A stretch of DNA of 41,249 nucleotides from Roseococcus sp. (lineage in GTDB: Bacteria > Pseudomonadota > Alphaproteobacteria > Acetobacterales > Acetobacteraceae), in assembly GCF_019747315.1 (NCBI RefSeq), contig NZ_JAIEQY010000224.1:1-41249 (forward strand), given 5' to 3'. This document shows positions 40,657-41,249 of this stretch, one piece after another (positions within the stretch are counted from its first letter, which is position 1; each line of letters begins with the position of its first letter). Made by a program: the position numbers and the translations under genes. Under the pieces are notes generated by a model, which saw only the letters and a list, made by a program, of their open reading frames with translations, searched no databases and was not told the origin of the DNA.

Positions 40657-41249
40657 ATGACCAGCCCTCGCCGCGTCCTGCACGTGCTGAAGACCTACCG
40701 CCCGCAATTCACCGGCGAGGGCGTCTTTCTCGAACGCTCCAGCGCCGTCATGCAGGAGCTTGCGCGCGATGTGACGCATGAGTTGCTGGTGACGCACACG
40801 CCCCGGCCCGAGACCACCGCCTGGTGCGGCACCCTGGCGCGTGTCACCTGGCTCACCACCGGCCCGGTGGGGGATCTGCGGCGGGAGGCGATGCTCTGCT
40901 GGTGGTTCCTCCGCAACCTGCATCGTTACGAGGCGGTGCATTTCCGCACCCATGCGGATTGGTATTTCCTGACCTATGCGATGACGAAACTGGCCGGGCG
41001 CCGCCTGCTGCTCTCGGCCACGCTGGATGACAGCCTGCCGGTGCTGATCGGGCATTACCGCCCGCGCTGGCGGCGCCTCGCAGCCCGGGGGTTCCAGCTT
41101 TTCGACAGCTTCATCAGCATCAGCCCCCGCCTGCATGCGGAAAGCGCGGCGGTAGCCGGGGCGCGCTGCCACCTCCTCGCCTGCGGCATCACCGTGCCCG
41201 AGCCCCAGCCGGGCGAGCGGGCGCGGATGCGGCGCGAGCTCGGCATGAG
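40657..41249 (+). CDS. Glycosyltransferase, N-terminal part (GT4-like), cut by the window edge
   Basis: From ATG 40657 the frame is open to the window end (197 complete codons plus two bases). It begins RRVLHVLKTYRPQFTGEGVFLER, typical of the N-terminal Rossmann domain of GT4 enzymes. RTHADWYFLTYAM and LLSATLDDSL follow, then FDSFISISPRLHAES, matching the acceptor domain and the linker to the missing UDP-sugar-binding half. It is probably the next gene of the polysaccharide locus. Confidence 0.8.
   Translation, partial: MTSPRRVLHVLKTYRPQFTGEGVFLERSSAVMQELARDVTHELLVTHTPRPETTAWCGTLARVTWLTTGPVGDLRREAMLCWWFLRNLHRYEAVHFRTHADWYFLTYAMTKLAGRRLLLSATLDDSLPVLIGHYRPRWRRLAARGFQLFDSFISISPRLHAESAAVAGARCHLLACGITVPEPQPGERARMRRELGM

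Noticed and set aside
1..41249. CRISPR arrays, insertion sequences, tRNA or rRNA genes
   Set aside because: No regularly spaced direct repeats, transposase motifs or recognisable RNA gene structures were seen on reading.

Overview
This 41 kb window is very GC-rich and densely coding. It looks like the chromosome of an alphaproteobacterium, most likely of the Acetobacteraceae (Roseomonas-like group). That placement is inferred from base composition, a Bug/TctC-type binding protein, and the type and order of the exopolysaccharide genes. I saw no rRNA, tRNA, insertion sequence or CRISPR array.

Region 1 (1-4.4 kb) is a chemosensory module. It holds the 3' part of a CheA-type histidine kinase gene, a long bidirectional terminator, and a convergent two-gene operon encoding a methyl-accepting chemotaxis protein and a receiver-PP2C (RsbU-like) phosphatase. 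Region 2 (4.4-7.9 kb) is a four-gene metabolic cassette: an Asp/Glu/hydantoin racemase relative, a ureidoglycolate lyase (AllA) relative, a MetE-C-type methyltransferase relative and a periplasmic TctC-type binding protein.

Region 3 (8.0 kb to the right edge) is a nearly complete exosortase A (XrtA/PEP-CTERM) exopolysaccharide locus. The leftward part runs from an export lipoprotein through a Wzz-like chain-length protein, a tyrosine-kinase-like ATPase, an outer-membrane beta-barrel, an ExeA-type ATPase, a polysaccharide deacetylase, a FemAB-like protein, a glycosyltransferase and the exosortase to a PEP-CTERM substrate protein. The rightward part, from the same AT-rich divergent promoter region near 18.55-18.9 kb, encodes the initiating sugar transferase, the PrsK-PrsR two-component pair, the TPR protein PrsT, an O-antigen-ligase-like protein, a GT4 glycosyltransferase and a secreted lyase-like protein. 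A leftward GT2-FkbM-GT2 operon, a second AT-rich divergent region, and a rightward epimerase, asparagine-synthase-like amidotransferase, Wzx-like flippase and GT2 set follow. A CelD-like acyltransferase and the start of a further glycosyltransferase end the window.

The genes fit one pathway. Sugar is loaded onto a lipid carrier, extended and modified by the glycosyltransferases, FkbM and FemAB/CelD proteins and the amidotransferase, flipped, polymerised with controlled length, deacetylated and exported. The exosortase would anchor PEP-CTERM proteins. PrsK/PrsR probably works through sigma-54, and a well-spaced -24/-12 promoter lies before the PEP-CTERM gene. The most striking anomalies are an in-frame amber codon in the exosortase gene, a tyrosine kinase without its Walker A lysine, a sugar transferase gene with no standard start codon for its conserved N terminus, and an uncharacterised secreted lyase-like protein inside the locus.
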